64,000 nucleotides of DNA from Otatea glauca (GCA_036346275.1 CM070715.1:67567667-67631666); one strand, 5' to 3'; positions 44,100 to 57,550 are shown, numbered from the stretch's first letter. Notes: generated from the sequence alone by a model not told the origin. Numbers and translations: made by a program.

Positions 44100-46908
44100 A
44101 GCCTTGGCAATTATAAACTGGACATCGTCAAGGATCTTCTAGTCCTCCTTAGCGTTTCCAGGGACAGGGATGATCTTGGCCGATTGCTTCTTGACTTGAG
44201 CAACGGCCAAGCCAATTTCAAGTTTTTGATCCTTGATGGATGAGGCCGATGAAGAGATCATCACTTGACCATAGGCTATTTGTTTGGTCAGCTTAGCCAT
44301 TTCTTCTTCTAGGAGCTTCTTGGCCGACTCAAGCTTTTGTACTGCTTCCTTGTTTGTCTTGAGGGCTAAGGCATCCGTATCAAACTTTTTCTTCTTTGCC
44401 TTGGTCTCTACCAAGATTTGGTCAAGCAACTTCTGGTCGGCCTCTTATGCCTCTCTACAAACCATCCTAGCTCTAGCAGCATCTACCTCCACCTTCTTGT
44501 CGTCTAAATGGCAGATGTTCAGAAGTGCTGCCATGGTTTCCGAAGGAAGATCGGCTTCCATAGTTGCCATGGCGTCTCGAAGAGGCTGAGTATTGTTAAG
44601 GAGATAGCTTCAGGCTTCATGACTTGATCAAAAAGCCTGTTCAGCCGCTCCTGCATCCCAGGTGTAGAAGTCACCACAGCCGACACTTCCTTTGACACAT
44701 CGAGGATTTTTCTTATGTTGGCAGGGTAGTCATCCATGGCCATCACTTTCGGGTCTTCCAAATCAGCCAATGAAAAACCCAGCAAATTTGTTGGATCGAA
44801 CAATGTTGGGGAGGTAGCAGCAATGGTGGGGGGCCGGCGGAATCGACTGAGAAGAAGGTGGAGGCGGTTCAAGCGAGGCGATCTTCATATCGTCTAAAAC
44901 ATTAGCCACCTGCATTGACGAGGTTGACTGACAAAAGAAAAGTCAATGTGAGTTAAGCCGATACATGAATATACTCATTAGTTAAAATTTACGAAGGAGA
45001 CTTACCCCCCAGTAGCCTTGGTGTATTTGGCTCGCTTCTTCTCTAAAAATAATCAGCTAAAGGTGTTAGTTTTTGAAAGAATACTTGTGGTAAAAGTGTT
45101 AGCCGATTAGCAAGATACTTCCTGGGTTGTTGCTGCTTCTCTATGTCCAATAGAGAAGAGCTCTGGATGCCCATAGTACCCCATAAGGCTTGTCGACTGA
45201 TGAGGCCACTTGCCGTGTTGGCTACTGCCCGATGGACAGGTTGCAACCTTCTTACCCGCAGCTTTAGTCTGAAAGAAGGAAGAAAGCCGATTAGTAAAAG
45301 CACTAGATGAAAGGAAGAATATGACAAAAAGGATTCATTCAAGCCGATACCTCTCTGATAATATCTACCAAACTTGTGTTAGTATATCCGAAAGAACTAG
45401 TTTCGTTGCTCGAGTCGCTGTTAGTAACTATCGTCGGCTTAGGAAGATTTGGAAAAAATGCATTGATGATAGCCAACGGAGTCTTCTCCAAATAAAACGC
45501 CTCTGCAATGGCTGACTATCAGGAAGAAAAGTGCCCCTGCCCGACGTGTGTTTAAGAAAAAACGTGGCAAGTGTTCAATCTAAAGTTTGTCTGCTATTTC
45601 CAACACAATGCTGGCTACGGCTGCGTTGCGAACCCGAGATCTTGGCTGAAGCCGATCAAGAAGTGGGAGACTTGGAATGACTTGTCCAAAGCCTAACTGT
45701 CTGGCATAAATTGAGGGATGGTAAAATTCGTATGAGGGCTGAAAGGTCCGATTCCTTGTGTTAAGGTCGACATGAAGTATTCCCGGAGAAATAAAAAGCT
45801 TATAAAATTCCAAGGTTGCTTGGGGCATCAAGGAGCTATCAGCTTCTAAACGCAAAAAAGACGGCCATGAGAAATCGGCTGCACTACTATAGCTTAAGAA
45901 GTCTTGTTGTTTGAAGTCTTCACTGTCAATATGTAAGAAGAACGATAGATATTTCCTTGAGTTGACAGGCATGGCCTTTGTCTCATTCCCAGAGTACATC
46001 ATGAATCTTTCACCGTACGATCGACTTGCACTAAACTGAAGCATTGCATCCTCTGGAGTTTCCTCTCGTGGAAAAGCTGTATCGTTGGCTGGGTCCAAAC
46101 CAAAGGATCAGCTGAATAGACAATATAGCCAAATCTACACAAACCAAAGTGGCCCTCCTACATTGTTAACCGTAAAACTAGCAAAGCCTATAAATAGCCG
46201 ACTTCTTATGATATACATCATTTGATACACTACACCTAGTAACATTTTTCATAGGGCTAGCCGACGGCCCTCTACTAGCTGCTCTGCTATGATCTGATAA
46301 ACTTGGGTTGGCCCAAGAGAAGCCCCGCAGAAGAGAAATCTGTCCAGCCTAAGGTTGAGGAAGGCTACATGCTCCTCGTCCGATACTGGCCCGCTGACTT
46401 GGTTGTTATTGCTTATGTACTTGCTCCATCCTTCTCCTTTGGATCTGATGAGCTTGAGCCTTGGTTTGGCACTGTAACCGATATTTGCTCCTCGTCATGC
46501 CTCAGACAACACAATTGAGCCACATCCAGAAGAGTTGGGCCGACGAGACCGGTTCGGAACATAAAGGCATTGAAGGTGTCTGACCAAAATAACAAGCCGT
46601 GGCCACCAAGGGCTCATTGGCCTCTAGATCGGCTAAGAAAGAGGGAGGCACTTGGCTATCCCCATTCTCTCCCACACCTCTCTCTTATGAGCCGCTACTC
46701 AATTATACCAGTTCCTCCATCCCTTAAGCACTGTCGGACAGGCCCTAAAACTTTTGCTCCATCCCTCTATATTATGTCTAGAAGACGACAGAGAGAGACG
46801 CGGAATTTCTTGATTAATGACCATATCAGAATCTAGGTTTCCTATAGGGCTTAGGTAATATTGGTCATCACTATTAGGGATTGGGATGAGTACCTGGCTT
46901 GGATCCAT
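44100..46908 (-). pseudogene. Tat-2 antisense ORF, plant-mobile-domain type
   Basis: Minus-strand coding begins near the ATG at 46908 (MDPSQVLIPIPNSDDQYYL). It proceeds through a WNWY/W-rich region near 46700, a block at 46098-45580 (FMMYSGNETKAM, SFFLHIDSEDFKQQDFL, DLNTRNRTFQPSYEFYHPS) and a coiled-coil tail at 44872-44139 (KKLLEEEMAKLTKQI). This is an antisense ORF in the same place as that of Tat-1, but of a different type. The middle block has the feel of a plant mobile domain protein, which I offer as a family guess. Introns or decay separate the open stretches. Confidence 0.65.
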
Positions 46909-47255
46909 TCAGCCGATCTGAAAAAAGCCGATTGAGACTAACAAAGGTAGAATCACTGAAGGGCTGGTCAACAGAAGAGCGCTAGTAAGCCGATGTTGAA
47001 GGTTCTGAGAGCTCATGCGTGTGAGAATGACAGTGTGGGGGCCTCATATTTATAAAGGGGGTAAAAAGTGAAACTACGGCAAGAGTATCGAAGGGACACG
47101 TGTAGTTAAAACACACGATGCGCATATCGAAATTTTTACGGCACTATAAATAGGACGGTTATTGGTGAAGATGTTGCGACAAGTCGATAGAAAAAGAAGC
47201 CGATAGATGAGATTTTTGAAAAATAATAAGTTATCTCCTAAAAATGGGGGGCATA

Positions 47256-47435
47256 TGTTTGCACCAGATTTTGGCAAGGCATGATGAAATTGTCAAGCTA
47301 AGGATCATGAAAATTTTGGCCGATATTGGATATAGGAAAAAAGGTTAAAATTTGGGTTATGATCGATATTTATCTAAAGATGGAAGGAATTGTCCAAGTT
47401 AAGGCCGACACGGATCATGGCAACTAGCATATTAG
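47256..47435 (+). repeat. Tat-2 3' LTR, partial
   Basis: Starts TGTTTGCACCAGATTTTGGC after AAAATGGGGGGCATA, the polypurine tract. It matches the first 180 bases of the 5' LTR until GATCATGGCAAC. From about 47436 the sequence differs; the remaining 220 bases to 47659 are unassigned. Confidence 0.8.
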
Positions 47436-47659
47436 AGATGGTTTAAATTTTGTTGGTAAGAAAGCCAAATTTGCAAAAAAAAAATTACAGCAGAGCCAAT
47501 TAAGTTAAGACTTCCCTGGTTGGTCCTACTAAATTTTGATTCCCACAGCTAAACTTCTGGAGGATCTATAAATCCATCCACCTGTCTATTTGTCTGCTCG
47601 ATCGGCAAGTTATTAGATTTGATTTTACCACTGCGTTGTGGTTTTTTAAACTATAATGA
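47436..47659. other. Unassigned segment at insertion site of the solo LTR
   Basis: Contains CTATAAATCCATCC near 47566, a possible TATA box, and could be a diverged part of the Tat-2 LTR or another repeat. AATGA at 47655-47659 is the left target duplicate of the solo LTR. Confidence 0.45.
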
Positions 47660-50600
47660 TGTAACATCCCAAAATCCAATTACAGTAATATATAAATGTT
47701 TGAATTGATTTTTTTGGTTTGCATTTGAGTTGAATATTTTTCTGAATTTTCTGAAATTCCCCAAAACATATCAAATAACCCAAATACGGGTTATAAAATT
47801 TCAAATTCAAAATTTCCAACTTCATCAAACTTTGGAAATAATTTATTTAAACCCTGAAAAGGTCCCAACATCACCTCTAAAAAAGTTTCATAAAGTTTTG
47901 AACCATTTATTGTTTAATAAAGATCAAAAACAGAGAATTTGAGTTTGTAAAAGAGACAATGTCAGATTTATATAAAAACCATGGAGCATGATATTGATTT
48001 GAAAATTTTATGGTATCATCCTAAGTATCTTAGAATCCTCCAGTAAAACCTTCAAAATATTTTGATCCAATTTCATGCCTTTAGAAAATAAAAAACAGAG
48101 AGATCATTAATCAAACAGTAAGCTTCTCAGAATTTTATAAAAATTCTTAAGTCCGCTCATTAGTTTAAATTTTATGACAACAACAACATCTCATCAGGTT
48201 TCTACCCAAAAAGTTTCAAAAATTTTCACCTCAGTTTGGATGCTCAATTAAATCGAAAACCGCATGGCTGTCCAGAAATCAGAAAACTCATTTTCTTTTA
48301 CCCTCCTTCTCTCTCTGCCATGTGGGCCCGTTTTGTCAGCCTTGGCTCATCCCTGACCTCCCTGGCCCGCTGTCTGCCATAGCGAGCCCATGGCCCACTT
48401 GCCAGTGGCTGTTTCTCCTTCTTCCTCACTCTCGCGCACGCTCGCCCGACGCCCCTGCCGAAGCGCTGCCGTGGAAACACTCTCGCCACTGATTTCCCGC
48501 CGTAGCAGCATCTGGGCAGGCCGTAGGCAGCCAATTATCTATGCCGCACCAAGAAGCTACCATCCCCTGCACAAACCTTGCCATGGCAGACTTGTTCCAG
48601 CCAAAACCCCGCCACGGCAGCCCTCCTGTGCCAAGTTTCCAAGTCCTGCCGTGGCAGCTAAGACCTTCACCTTCCTTGCCATGGCAGTGGCCGAACTAAC
48701 TCTCCCGCCTAGCGACATAACGTTACCACCCCTCTCAACCAATCCCTGGCCGAGACAAGTGGTGGCCTCACCATACCCTGCCGCTGCGACGAATTCCCCA
48801 TACCCTGCCACTGCAAAGCCATGCCCTGCACTGCAACCCAAGCCGACAGCTCTGTGCCAGGCTGCACCGCCCTCCTCTACCAATTAGCTACTGCAACACG
48901 CCCTAGCCTCTACCAATGCTTTCCGTCGCAAGCAACTCAAGCCAGAAACCTCGTCGTGGCAGGACCTCCACAGCCTTGGGTCAAAGCTCCACCGACCTCT
49001 TCGACCAATTCCTTGCCGCGACAGGCCGGCAGCTCCTCCCCGCGCTCGGGCGCCGTCCGTCTCCGGGACTTGCGCCATCGGCCGATCCGCCCTCGCTTTG
49101 CACGCCAAGCCATGTCTCTGGCGCCCATCATCGCTATCATTTCCACTGCCAAAATCTGCACTCACGCAGAACCACTGAGTTCCCAGGCGCAACGCCCATT
49201 CTGCCATGCCTCATTTTGTCAACTCCTCAGTCGTGTCATGAATGCCCACCTCTCCACTATTTAAGCCCTTGAATCCCCGCCAGTTCTTCTTACTTGTGCC
49301 TGGGTACTTTCCCCCTAGCCCGAGCACAAGTCCCTGCTCCGCCAAGTCCGCTTCTGCCGGTGAGTGCTCATTTGGGGATGAATTCCAATTCGGGTACCTC
49401 AGTAGATCATTCCATCCGAATCAATGTCTGTTACATTCTCCTGACCCTCCGAGTTCACCTCTATGTCATTTCTAGCCGAACTCGCCCGGAGCACCTCCGC
49501 CACTCCACCATTCTTCCTCCACTCTGGTGCACGGTGGCAGATCAATTCAGCCAACCTCCGATGCCATTAACCTCTGAAATGGACTTACCGTGGTCACCTT
49601 GTGCTTAAGTCCCACCAACCAAGCTCGAGCTACTTTTCCCTAGCTCCCCATACCTTGTCGTCACTGTTCTTCTTTCCCAATGACCCCTCACTGGTGGCAG
49701 GTAACTACAACCAATTTCCGCCATCATTAACTCCTGAAATGGGTTATATTGGATCTACTAATGGTTGAATCGAGCTCGCATAAACCTAATTTGGTTTCAT
49801 TTGATTGATCTCTGATCAAACTAAACCGCCGCCGCCCCTCACTGGTGGTAGCCCGCTCAGGTGGACAGTGGCAGTCACCAAGACCTCCGTCGTGTGCGCC
49901 GTGATCCCCTCTTAATTCTCACATCGGCTGCTGGACAAAATCCCTGTCGGAGCACCGCCGGCGAAGCCATGGCTGAAGTGCTCTGCTCTGAGTCTCTGCA
50001 TCACGGGCCCCAACTGTCAGCCAGACACGCATTCAAATCGGTAAAGACGTCTCCCTTGTAAGAGGGCATATTTTGATATTTTCTTGCAATTTCAAAACCA
50101 ACCATATTTTAAACATCAATAACTTACACATTTTTAATCAAAATCCAGTGAAATAAATTTATAAATTCATGATTAATCATTTAGTTTTAGAATATAGAAA
50201 AATATTTAATTAATGAAACACAGTTGAATTATTTGAATTAAAAGTTGTACAAAACCCTATTATGGACACTATTACACATATGAAAATATAATTATTAAAA
50301 ATATGAAATAAATTTATAAATGCTTCTGATACCATAAGGAACCATTTGAGCAAAAATATTTAATTTCTAAACTTAGTTTGAATTATTTGGATTAAAATTT
50401 AAGTAAACACTAAAAGATTACTATTAAAACTATATATATACCATAACTTGTTAAATATTGAAACAAATTTTAAAATGTTCCTGAGATCTTTAATATCTAG
50501 TTATGTAAAAATATTTAGGTTTGAATCTAGTTTGAATCAAATTTGAAAATAGTTAGTTTTTGCAATGCATAGAAGCTAAAATAGTTGTAACTTGAACATA

Positions 50601-53600
50601 TAAATTCAAATAATGGTAAAACTAATCTCTACACCTTAGTAATATCATAATACCCCTGTTTCTGCAAAAATATTTCATATTTGTTTGGAATCAAAGTTGT
50701 AACTAATCTTGCTTTACATATATATAGTATATGAATAGGTGGTTAGTATAAAAATGAAGTCCATAAATAAAGTGAAAAAGTAAAATAGAGGTTCGTTAGG
50801 ACCAGATTATCTACTTCAATGAAATTAACTATAAAAAGTTATAGTTTATACGTAGATCCTTAACCAAAATATGCTTCTCATGCATAGAAAGTCAAATGGT
50901 TAAAATTTGGATCAAATGAAATCAAATCTTTGTAAAACTGGTTTTGTTATACTCCTGAGGTCACAAGGATGCCAAATATGTAAAAATATTTAGGTTTTTC
51001 CATGATTAACATCATATGCTTAATAGTCGAAGTTTCAATGCATGAAAAGTCCAAATAGTCATAACTTTCGCAATAGACATCAAATTTGATGAAACCAAAT
51101 CCTGGGACCTTGAAAAATGATACCCTTTATGGCTATGAAGAAATATCTCACATATGTGCAAGTTTGAATTAAGTCCACATTAGGCCTTAATGTTCACTTA
51201 TATGAAAACAATCTCGGATAAAAGCAAAATATCACGGAATCAACTTTAAAACACTCTTAGAGACACCCCCTGCTAATGCAAAAAAAATAGTTAAATAGTC
51301 TTATAAGGTGCAGTCGTGATCTTAAAATGAAAACTGAACCTTTATCGCGTAGATTTTAGAAACGTTTAAGCATTTTCGGTAGCCCGTAAAATATCTTGTC
51401 TAAATGCAAATTTTGTGAAGATTAGCCTAGAAACACACTTAAGTATATGTACTACAATATTATGGAAAAATATTTTATTTACAACCTGCTTTTCATCTGA
51501 ATCCTGCTAGTGCAATAACCCTAAGTGTTATGGTCGCTAAAACCCTTATATGAATAGTTGAGCTTAAGAAATCAATAGGCAAGATACTTGTATAGCAAAA
51601 ATTATTGTGTAATCATGTATATGCAACCAGTAGCCTAATCCTGTAGACATAACTTGTATAAATCGCTTTTTATACAAAAATGCTTAAGGTCAAGTACTAT
51701 TCATGCATAGCATACAACATGATGACTAATGTCATAATTCTAGCTATCCAAATGATTTTTCCATCTTGAATTTAAAATTATAAATTCAGAAGTACATGAT
51801 TTTAGCTTCTTGAATTCGTAAGACAAAAATAGATAAGTTAAAGGGGTAAGAATATCATCATTTAAAACCTAAAGTTGTTAGTAATATATATATATATATA
51901 TATGCACATATATTCAACCAAACGTGAGTATAATCATACTACTCAAACATTAAACCCTAAATCGTGCTTGTTCTATCATAAGTTTCTATTTGGTTTTCTG
52001 TCTGTCTTCTTTTTGCCCTTATTGAAGTCTGTTATTTGCTATATTTCCGTTGAACGACGTGTAGAACTCGGCGTCACTACTCCCATCCTCAACAACATCG
52101 GCTATGACTACAACTTCAATGTAAACAACAATTATGCAAAGCAAGCACCCTTTTGATCATATTGATCCCAATGTTTTAATTCTCATTTTGTTTTACCAAA
52201 TCAATTTATGCATGCATTTATTTTCTGTAAATTTGCTATATTGTGGTACTGGTAGATATACCTGTTATCTCATGAAACCTCCTTGATATGTATTGACATG
52301 TGAACCTTGATAAACCTAGAAATTAAGGTTAGGCAATATATAATGTCAATTTGGGTATATGCGATTTAATAATCATACTTAGCTATGCTTTAGATTTGGG
52401 ATGAACAAATTGGATAAACTGATCATTGAAGCTATTAAGACATGATGATGATGGTTGGTATTTTGGTTAAAAATGAAAATAAAACTATGATTTTGACATA
52501 GACGATTATGGCAATAGCCAGAGGTGCAAGGGACTTGCACGTAGTGTAGGGGGAGATTATTGCCCGTGTGGGATTAAGGACCGAACTAATGTATCGTTTA
52601 CAAGCCAAGAATTTAGTGCAACCATAAGTGCTAGTATGGGATAGCCTTAACTTATTAAGTTATTTAAGTCTATCTTTGCATGTTGGAATGCCAAAGTAGT
52701 ACAGGCTGTTCCATTATGGATTGCTCGAAGGGGCGCCCACACCATGGTGATGGGAGCAATGCTTGCCAATATAACGGTGTACGCCATGCTATGGGGAGTT
52801 CCATCATATTTATGCTCTGGGTTCTTCTGCCATAGTATGGGTTTGTCGTCCCGGGCTGGTGCAAAGTTAGGATTAAATAATGTAACGATTATGTTATGAT
52901 CGCTCTGCAGCACACCAAAGGAAGTGTGCTAATAGCTTGCACAAAGAGCTGATCATTTCTTGTGGGTAAAGTTGTACACCTCTGTAGAGTGAAAATCTTT
53001 TCGAAAAGCCGCGCCCGCGGTCATGGGCACTTGGTAAAGTCTTCACTTAGTTAGTTGTTTATCATTTTCAAAAGGAAATGTATGTTTTGGAAAACTTACC
53101 CCGCAGGTGATACAATACTATACCATGTGTTGACAAGTATTGGTATTAGCTGTTGTGCCATGTTTTGGCAAGAACTGGATTATGCCATGTGTTGGCAATG
53201 GACATCTCGATGCTCACGTCATGGAGGACTATGAGTTGTTAATATATTCTTTACTTGTTATTTTCATATCAGTCAACCTTGCTTTTATAAATTCAGTTTT
53301 GCAAATTACTACTTGTTTACAAATTAAATTCGCTTTATGCAAATTAACCATAGAAACCTCCTTTGACATGGCTTGCATTTCTGTATTTACAAATACACCT
53401 TAATTCTTGCTGAGTACGAAAGTACTCAACCTTGCTTAATATGTTGTTTTTAGGTAGGAGAGAAAAGAGGCTACGAAGATTACTTTTCATCGCAGGTTGT
53501 GGGAAATTCAATAAAGCGATCTTTCTAGGAATTATGCCTTGTCAGTTGCCTGAGGATTGATGAGCACACTACAAGACTTTGCTTCTTCTGCTACTATATA

Positions 53601-53772
53601 CTCTGAATTGTAATAATACATTGTATAAATAGCTTCCGCTTTAATAATGTGTTGTATGGTTGTGATTCCAATTGTTATAAATGTGTGTATTAGCCACTGA
53701 TCATAGGACTAGTACTATATGCACACAGATTCTTATTTTCGCATAAAATGCAGAAAATGGGGGTCGCTCACA
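47660..53772 (+). mobile_element. Solo LTR of Tekay-like chromovirus, 6113 bp
   Basis: The sequence begins TGTAACATCCCAAAA and ends GGGGTCGCTCACA, with AATGA on both sides (47655-47659 and 53773-53777). No internal coding region is present, so this is a solo LTR, normally produced by recombination between two LTRs of one element. It aligns in order with the 3860-8560 LTR but is 1.4 kb longer. It has a GC-rich block (48300-49620), a long AT-rich region, and a 3' third with GGGGGAGATTATTGCCCG near 52550. ORFs inside are not convincing genes. Confidence 0.9.
48300..49620 (+). other. GC-rich block within the solo LTR
   Basis: A CT-rich, proline-coding stretch with overlapping open frames on both strands, the longest at 48390-48887. 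Four copies of the palindrome TGCCRYGGCA occur at 48579, 48610, 48647 and 48677. The position corresponds to the GC-rich block at 4380-4920 in the other LTR. I see no conserved protein domain. Confidence 0.6.
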
Positions 53773-53777
53773 AATGA

Positions 53778-54310
53778 GTCCACCCTAACGGGAATTAACA
53801 TCCATCCATTCGTATGTTTATCTATCAACCAACTTGGCGACTTTTGGTTTGATAAGGTTGCTGTTAAGATGATTTTTCGTTTGTAGATTTAGCAATTAGC
53901 CAATTATGGAGTAAGGGTACTCTGTAGCTGCGATAACTATTGTAATTAGACGACTAAAATTTACAAAATATTAATAGACTAGCTAGTTTTTGGCAATCTC
54001 TCGTGTGTCACTGAATATTTTCGTGTGACCTTATCTTGCACCGAATCTATATATCTATAATCTCCATGGAATCACCGAATCTATATATATCTATAATCTC
54101 GGTGATTCCACCTAGGAGCCCACCATGCGTCCATTTTTCACTGTAGTTTTTCTACTGTAAACTAAGGCATATGCTCATATATTTATTACTCATAGTATCT
54201 GTAATCTCGATGATTCCCCCGGGAGCCCACCACGTGTCCATTTTTCACTGTGATTTCTACAGTAAAGTGAGGCATATGATCATATATTTATTACTCATAT
54301 TATTTCACAA
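53778..54310. repeat. Non-coding region with a 100-bp duplication
   Basis: Around 54098-54180 and 54205-54300 the same block appears twice: CTCGGTGATTCC / CTCGATGATTCC, GGGAGCCCACCA, CGTCCATTTTTCACTGT and TCATATATTTATTACTCAT. A smaller CACCGAATCTATATAT duplication lies at about 54040-54085. Confidence 0.75.
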
Positions 54311-54383
54311 GCCAAGCTTAGCTCGGTTGGTCCAGACCTGTAGTTCGGCCGGCAGGTCACGTGTTCTGAACCCCATGGCAGCC
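54311..54383 (+). repeat. tRNA-like segment
   Basis: TTAGCTCGGTTGGTCCAGAC resembles a tRNA A box and GTGTTCTGAACCCC a degraded B box 30 bases on. The T-loop is altered, so it is a tRNA relic or SINE head at best. Confidence 0.35.
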
Positions 54384-54422
54384 ATTATTTCCAATCTTTT
54401 TTGCATCAGGTTCGCTTATTTA

Positions 54423-55020
54423 ATTGAGCTAATAAACCAAGTTGAAAATTTTTGGAATTTTTTGATAAGGCCCCTCAAAACATTCATAACCTACTGTAAA
54501 AAATTCAAGTCATGATCAAACTCGTGCGATTTTAGAAAATTCTGACAATGGTGATAATGCATTTTAAAATTTTTTACTGATTTGATTGAGCTAATAGTTT
54601 TGCAAATTCTTGAAATTTTTTGAGGAGGGTCTTGAGGAACTCCTACCCTATTGTAAAAATTCTAGATCATGATCAGATTTTTCCGATTTTTAAAAATTCT
54701 GGTGGTGCTGCTAATGCATTTAGAGCGACTTCACTGATGATTGAGTTAATAGCGTTGAAAATTCTTGAATTTTTTTAGGAGGGTCTTGAGAGCATGATTA
54801 CCCTACTGTAAAAATTTCAGATCATGATCAGATTTTTTTTACAAAAAATTCAGGTGTTGCTCCTAATGCATTTAGAGCGTCTTCACTAATTTAATCGAAG
54901 TATTAAATTTGTAATTTTTTGAAAATTTGTAAGAGGGGTATTGAGAGCATGCCTAAGCTACCATAAAAAATTTGGAGTGTCATCGAACTTTTATGGTATT
55001 TTTAAAAAACTTAGGATTGC
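54423..55020 (+). repeat. Degenerate tandem repeat, about 155-bp unit
   Basis: Four units start at about 54423, 54585, 54740 and 54893 with ATTGAGCTAATA-like text. They share GGGTCTTGAG, ACCCTACTGTAAAAATT, CATGATCAGATTT and CTAATGCATTTAGAGCG. Confidence 0.85.
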
Positions 55021-55207
55021 ACTTTGACTTTTCCCCCCCTTAAAATCTGTGCCTATCTCAACGATTCCTTCTGCCCGCAACAACACAAGGGCAGAGTGTG
55101 CATCTAGTACCTTCAACATACGTGGATTTGACCCTACACTGACAGCCTCAGATTAAGGCATTTTACACATATTTATTGTCATATGAGAAATTTTCTGTTA
55201 GTGTTTT

Positions 55208-57550
55208 TGTAACACCCCAATTTTCAAGTTTTTTAGAAATTATAAAAATAAAATGAACCATTTGGATTTTCTTGAATTAAATAAATCTTAATTGGTTTTT
55301 TCTAAAATAAAAATATTCTTGTGTTGCAACGAATTTTTCTGTATTTTTTTAGAATTGTTGGAGCTCGTTTGATATTTATTTTAATTTCTAATATTTTCTT
55401 AATTTAGAAATCATTTTCTTGGTCTCAAAATCCCCTCAACCCGAATTGGCCTACCCATCTTCTCTCCCCGGCCCGGCTAGCTACCTCGCTAGCCCACTCA
55501 GCCCAGCCTCGTAGCTCAGCGCTGTAGCCACTATGCAAAACCCTTGTCGTGCCGCCACTGTAGCTCCGCCGCTGCCTCGCTTTCAGAGTCCGTGCCCCAC
55601 ATGCCTTCCAAGGCTAGAAAAGTCCTGGGTGATCCTCGATGTGAGCACCCCTCATTGGGCCACTCTCGATGCCCTAACCGCTGACATCCGGGAGGCCACC
55701 GTTGCACTACGAGAGTAGCTGAAATCAGGAGCACTGTTGTGCCATTGAAGCCTCCCGAAGCTTTTCTCCGACATTTATCTCCCTTTCTGGTAAGCCTTCG
55801 TCCCTGCTGACCCCTCTGCTAGCCTCATTGCATCATCCGCACCTGGATTCGTGAGACTCGAGCTAGATCCATCGTGGCCTCGCCTTCTTCTTCCCTGACG
55901 GTCGAACCCATGCTGTCGTTCCCTCACTGTTGCTCCATCTCTGGTGACCCTCGGTCCCTATGCAAGCCTCACATGGTAGCTCGCCACGTCCGTGTCCATA
56001 TCAAGGATGACAAGCTCCAAACCACATCGCCCCCACGCCGTTACGTCGTCGCTGGAGCCGAGCCCATGCTAACATCACCGCGACATCATCGCCGATATGT
56101 GGTCTACATCAGGAGCCATGTGGCACTTATAACCCTAGATACAATCTTGAGTCAATGACATGTGGGCCCCTCCTGTCATACACTCAGTCCTTATGAACTT
56201 GGTCCACCGTAGACCAGAGCTTCTCCGTGGACTTGGTCAATAGACCATGACCCCACATGTCAACCTCTCAAACTTTCTCTGAATTTCTTTTAATTCCAAA
56301 ATTTTAGAAATTCATGGGACCCACCGATCAACCACTCAAATTCTCTCTCTCTCTCTCTTCATTTTCTCGGTTTTCTGTCTCGTCCAAACTTCTAGAAGCA
56401 TGTTTTCCTTCATACAAACTCCGATTGAACCCATTTAAATTCTTACATTCATCTAAAATTGAGATCTTCATTTTAGATCCATTTATTTTTAATTTAGAAT
56501 TTGTTTGAGTCTCTTTTTATTATTTATTTGTATTTATTACTTTATTTTTGATAGACGTTGATCCTAGGGAGCTAACGAGGGATTCGAAGAGCAGGATCTA
56601 GCAACAACAGTACATGAGTAATGCAAGTCATAAACTTTGATCATGTTTAACCTATGTTTGCAAAAATATTTTGTTTCATACAAAGTACATGCTATTTTAT
56701 ACTAATGCTATTTGTTGGGAGTAGCTAAATACCTACTTGTCATTATACCACCTTAGTTATTGAATGCCATGTATCCATTGTCACTCTAGGTTGGGACATT
56801 AATAGTTAGACATAATTGTATTACCAATATTGGGTTACCATAGCTATGCTTAGACATGCTTAGTTGTACGATGGACTCATATCACATGATGAATTATGAT
56901 AATTCTGACTTAATAAGATATGGAATTGTGACGGGTAGCCACTGTTATAAAATTTGTTGTACTATGGAAATATATGCCATTGGTCTTGGTTAAACGAAAT
57001 AGTTTTCACTTGGACAAGTGATCATGTAGTAAAGGGGTTAAGGTTAACACATTTGGGATGTGGATACCTCATTCGAGACTATTTCAGAACTTAATCTTGT
57101 GTCATTGAACTGAGCCTACACATACAACCACATGTCTGTTATGGGACAGACCTAGTAGATTAATTTGCAATGTCTTAAATTGAGTACTGCTAGTTGGTGG
57201 TGCGAGTTCCAAGATGGATAGGTAGATTCACACAGTGCAAGAGGAGGCCTCTAAATATGGAGGATGAAATCCTTTAGTGGTGAAACCTTAGCCGGCGGTA
57301 CTAAGTTTAGATAGAGAATTGTAAAGGTCTTCTTATGATTGCTCAATCCATACTCTTGTATGACGAATCGTGTCAGACATGGTGAGTTGATTGTATCTTG
57401 TAGGTAAATTATACAACCTCTACAAAATGTAAAACTATTTGAATAGCCATGTCCATGGCCATAAACATGCCTGGGAATTTCACATGTGAGATAGAGTTTT
57501 TCATAAAAATGATGGATTGTGCAATGGTTGGAAAGTAAACAAGGAGTTTA
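55208..57550 (+). repeat. Tekay-type LTR, third copy, 3'-truncated
   Basis: Begins TGTAACACCCCAATTTTC. It has the same internal order as the other long LTRs: GC-rich block (55440-56200), a GTTGATCCTAGGGAGC block near 56560, and TGATTGTATCTTGTAGGTAAATTATACAACCTC near 57390. After about 57550 similarity stops at TGTCGGGACC, so the 3' end is missing or interrupted. No polypurine tract or coding region adjoins its left side, so it may be a solo or 5' LTR remnant. Confidence 0.7.

Larger units (their letters stand above)
39348..47435 (+). mobile_element. Tat-2: internally deleted Tat-lineage gypsy element
   Basis: The element has a 5' LTR (39348-40002), a TGGCGCC-type primer site, gag, protease, a jump to the integrase C-terminus, an antisense ORF and a partial 3' LTR starting at 47256. 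LTR starts TGTTTGCACTAGATTTTG and TGTTTGCACCAGATTTTG match. RT, both RNase H domains and the integrase core are missing. The 3' LTR loses similarity after about 47435, and 47436-47659 is unassigned. No target duplication could be shown. Confidence 0.85.

Noticed and set aside
48390..49264. Proline-rich ORFs in the solo LTR as a captured host gene
   Set aside because: Low-complexity composition, overlapping equal-length ORFs on both strands, no domain, and position inside a bounded LTR.
54311..54383. Functional tRNA gene
   Set aside because: The T-loop and acceptor stem do not pair; only A/B-box similarity remains.
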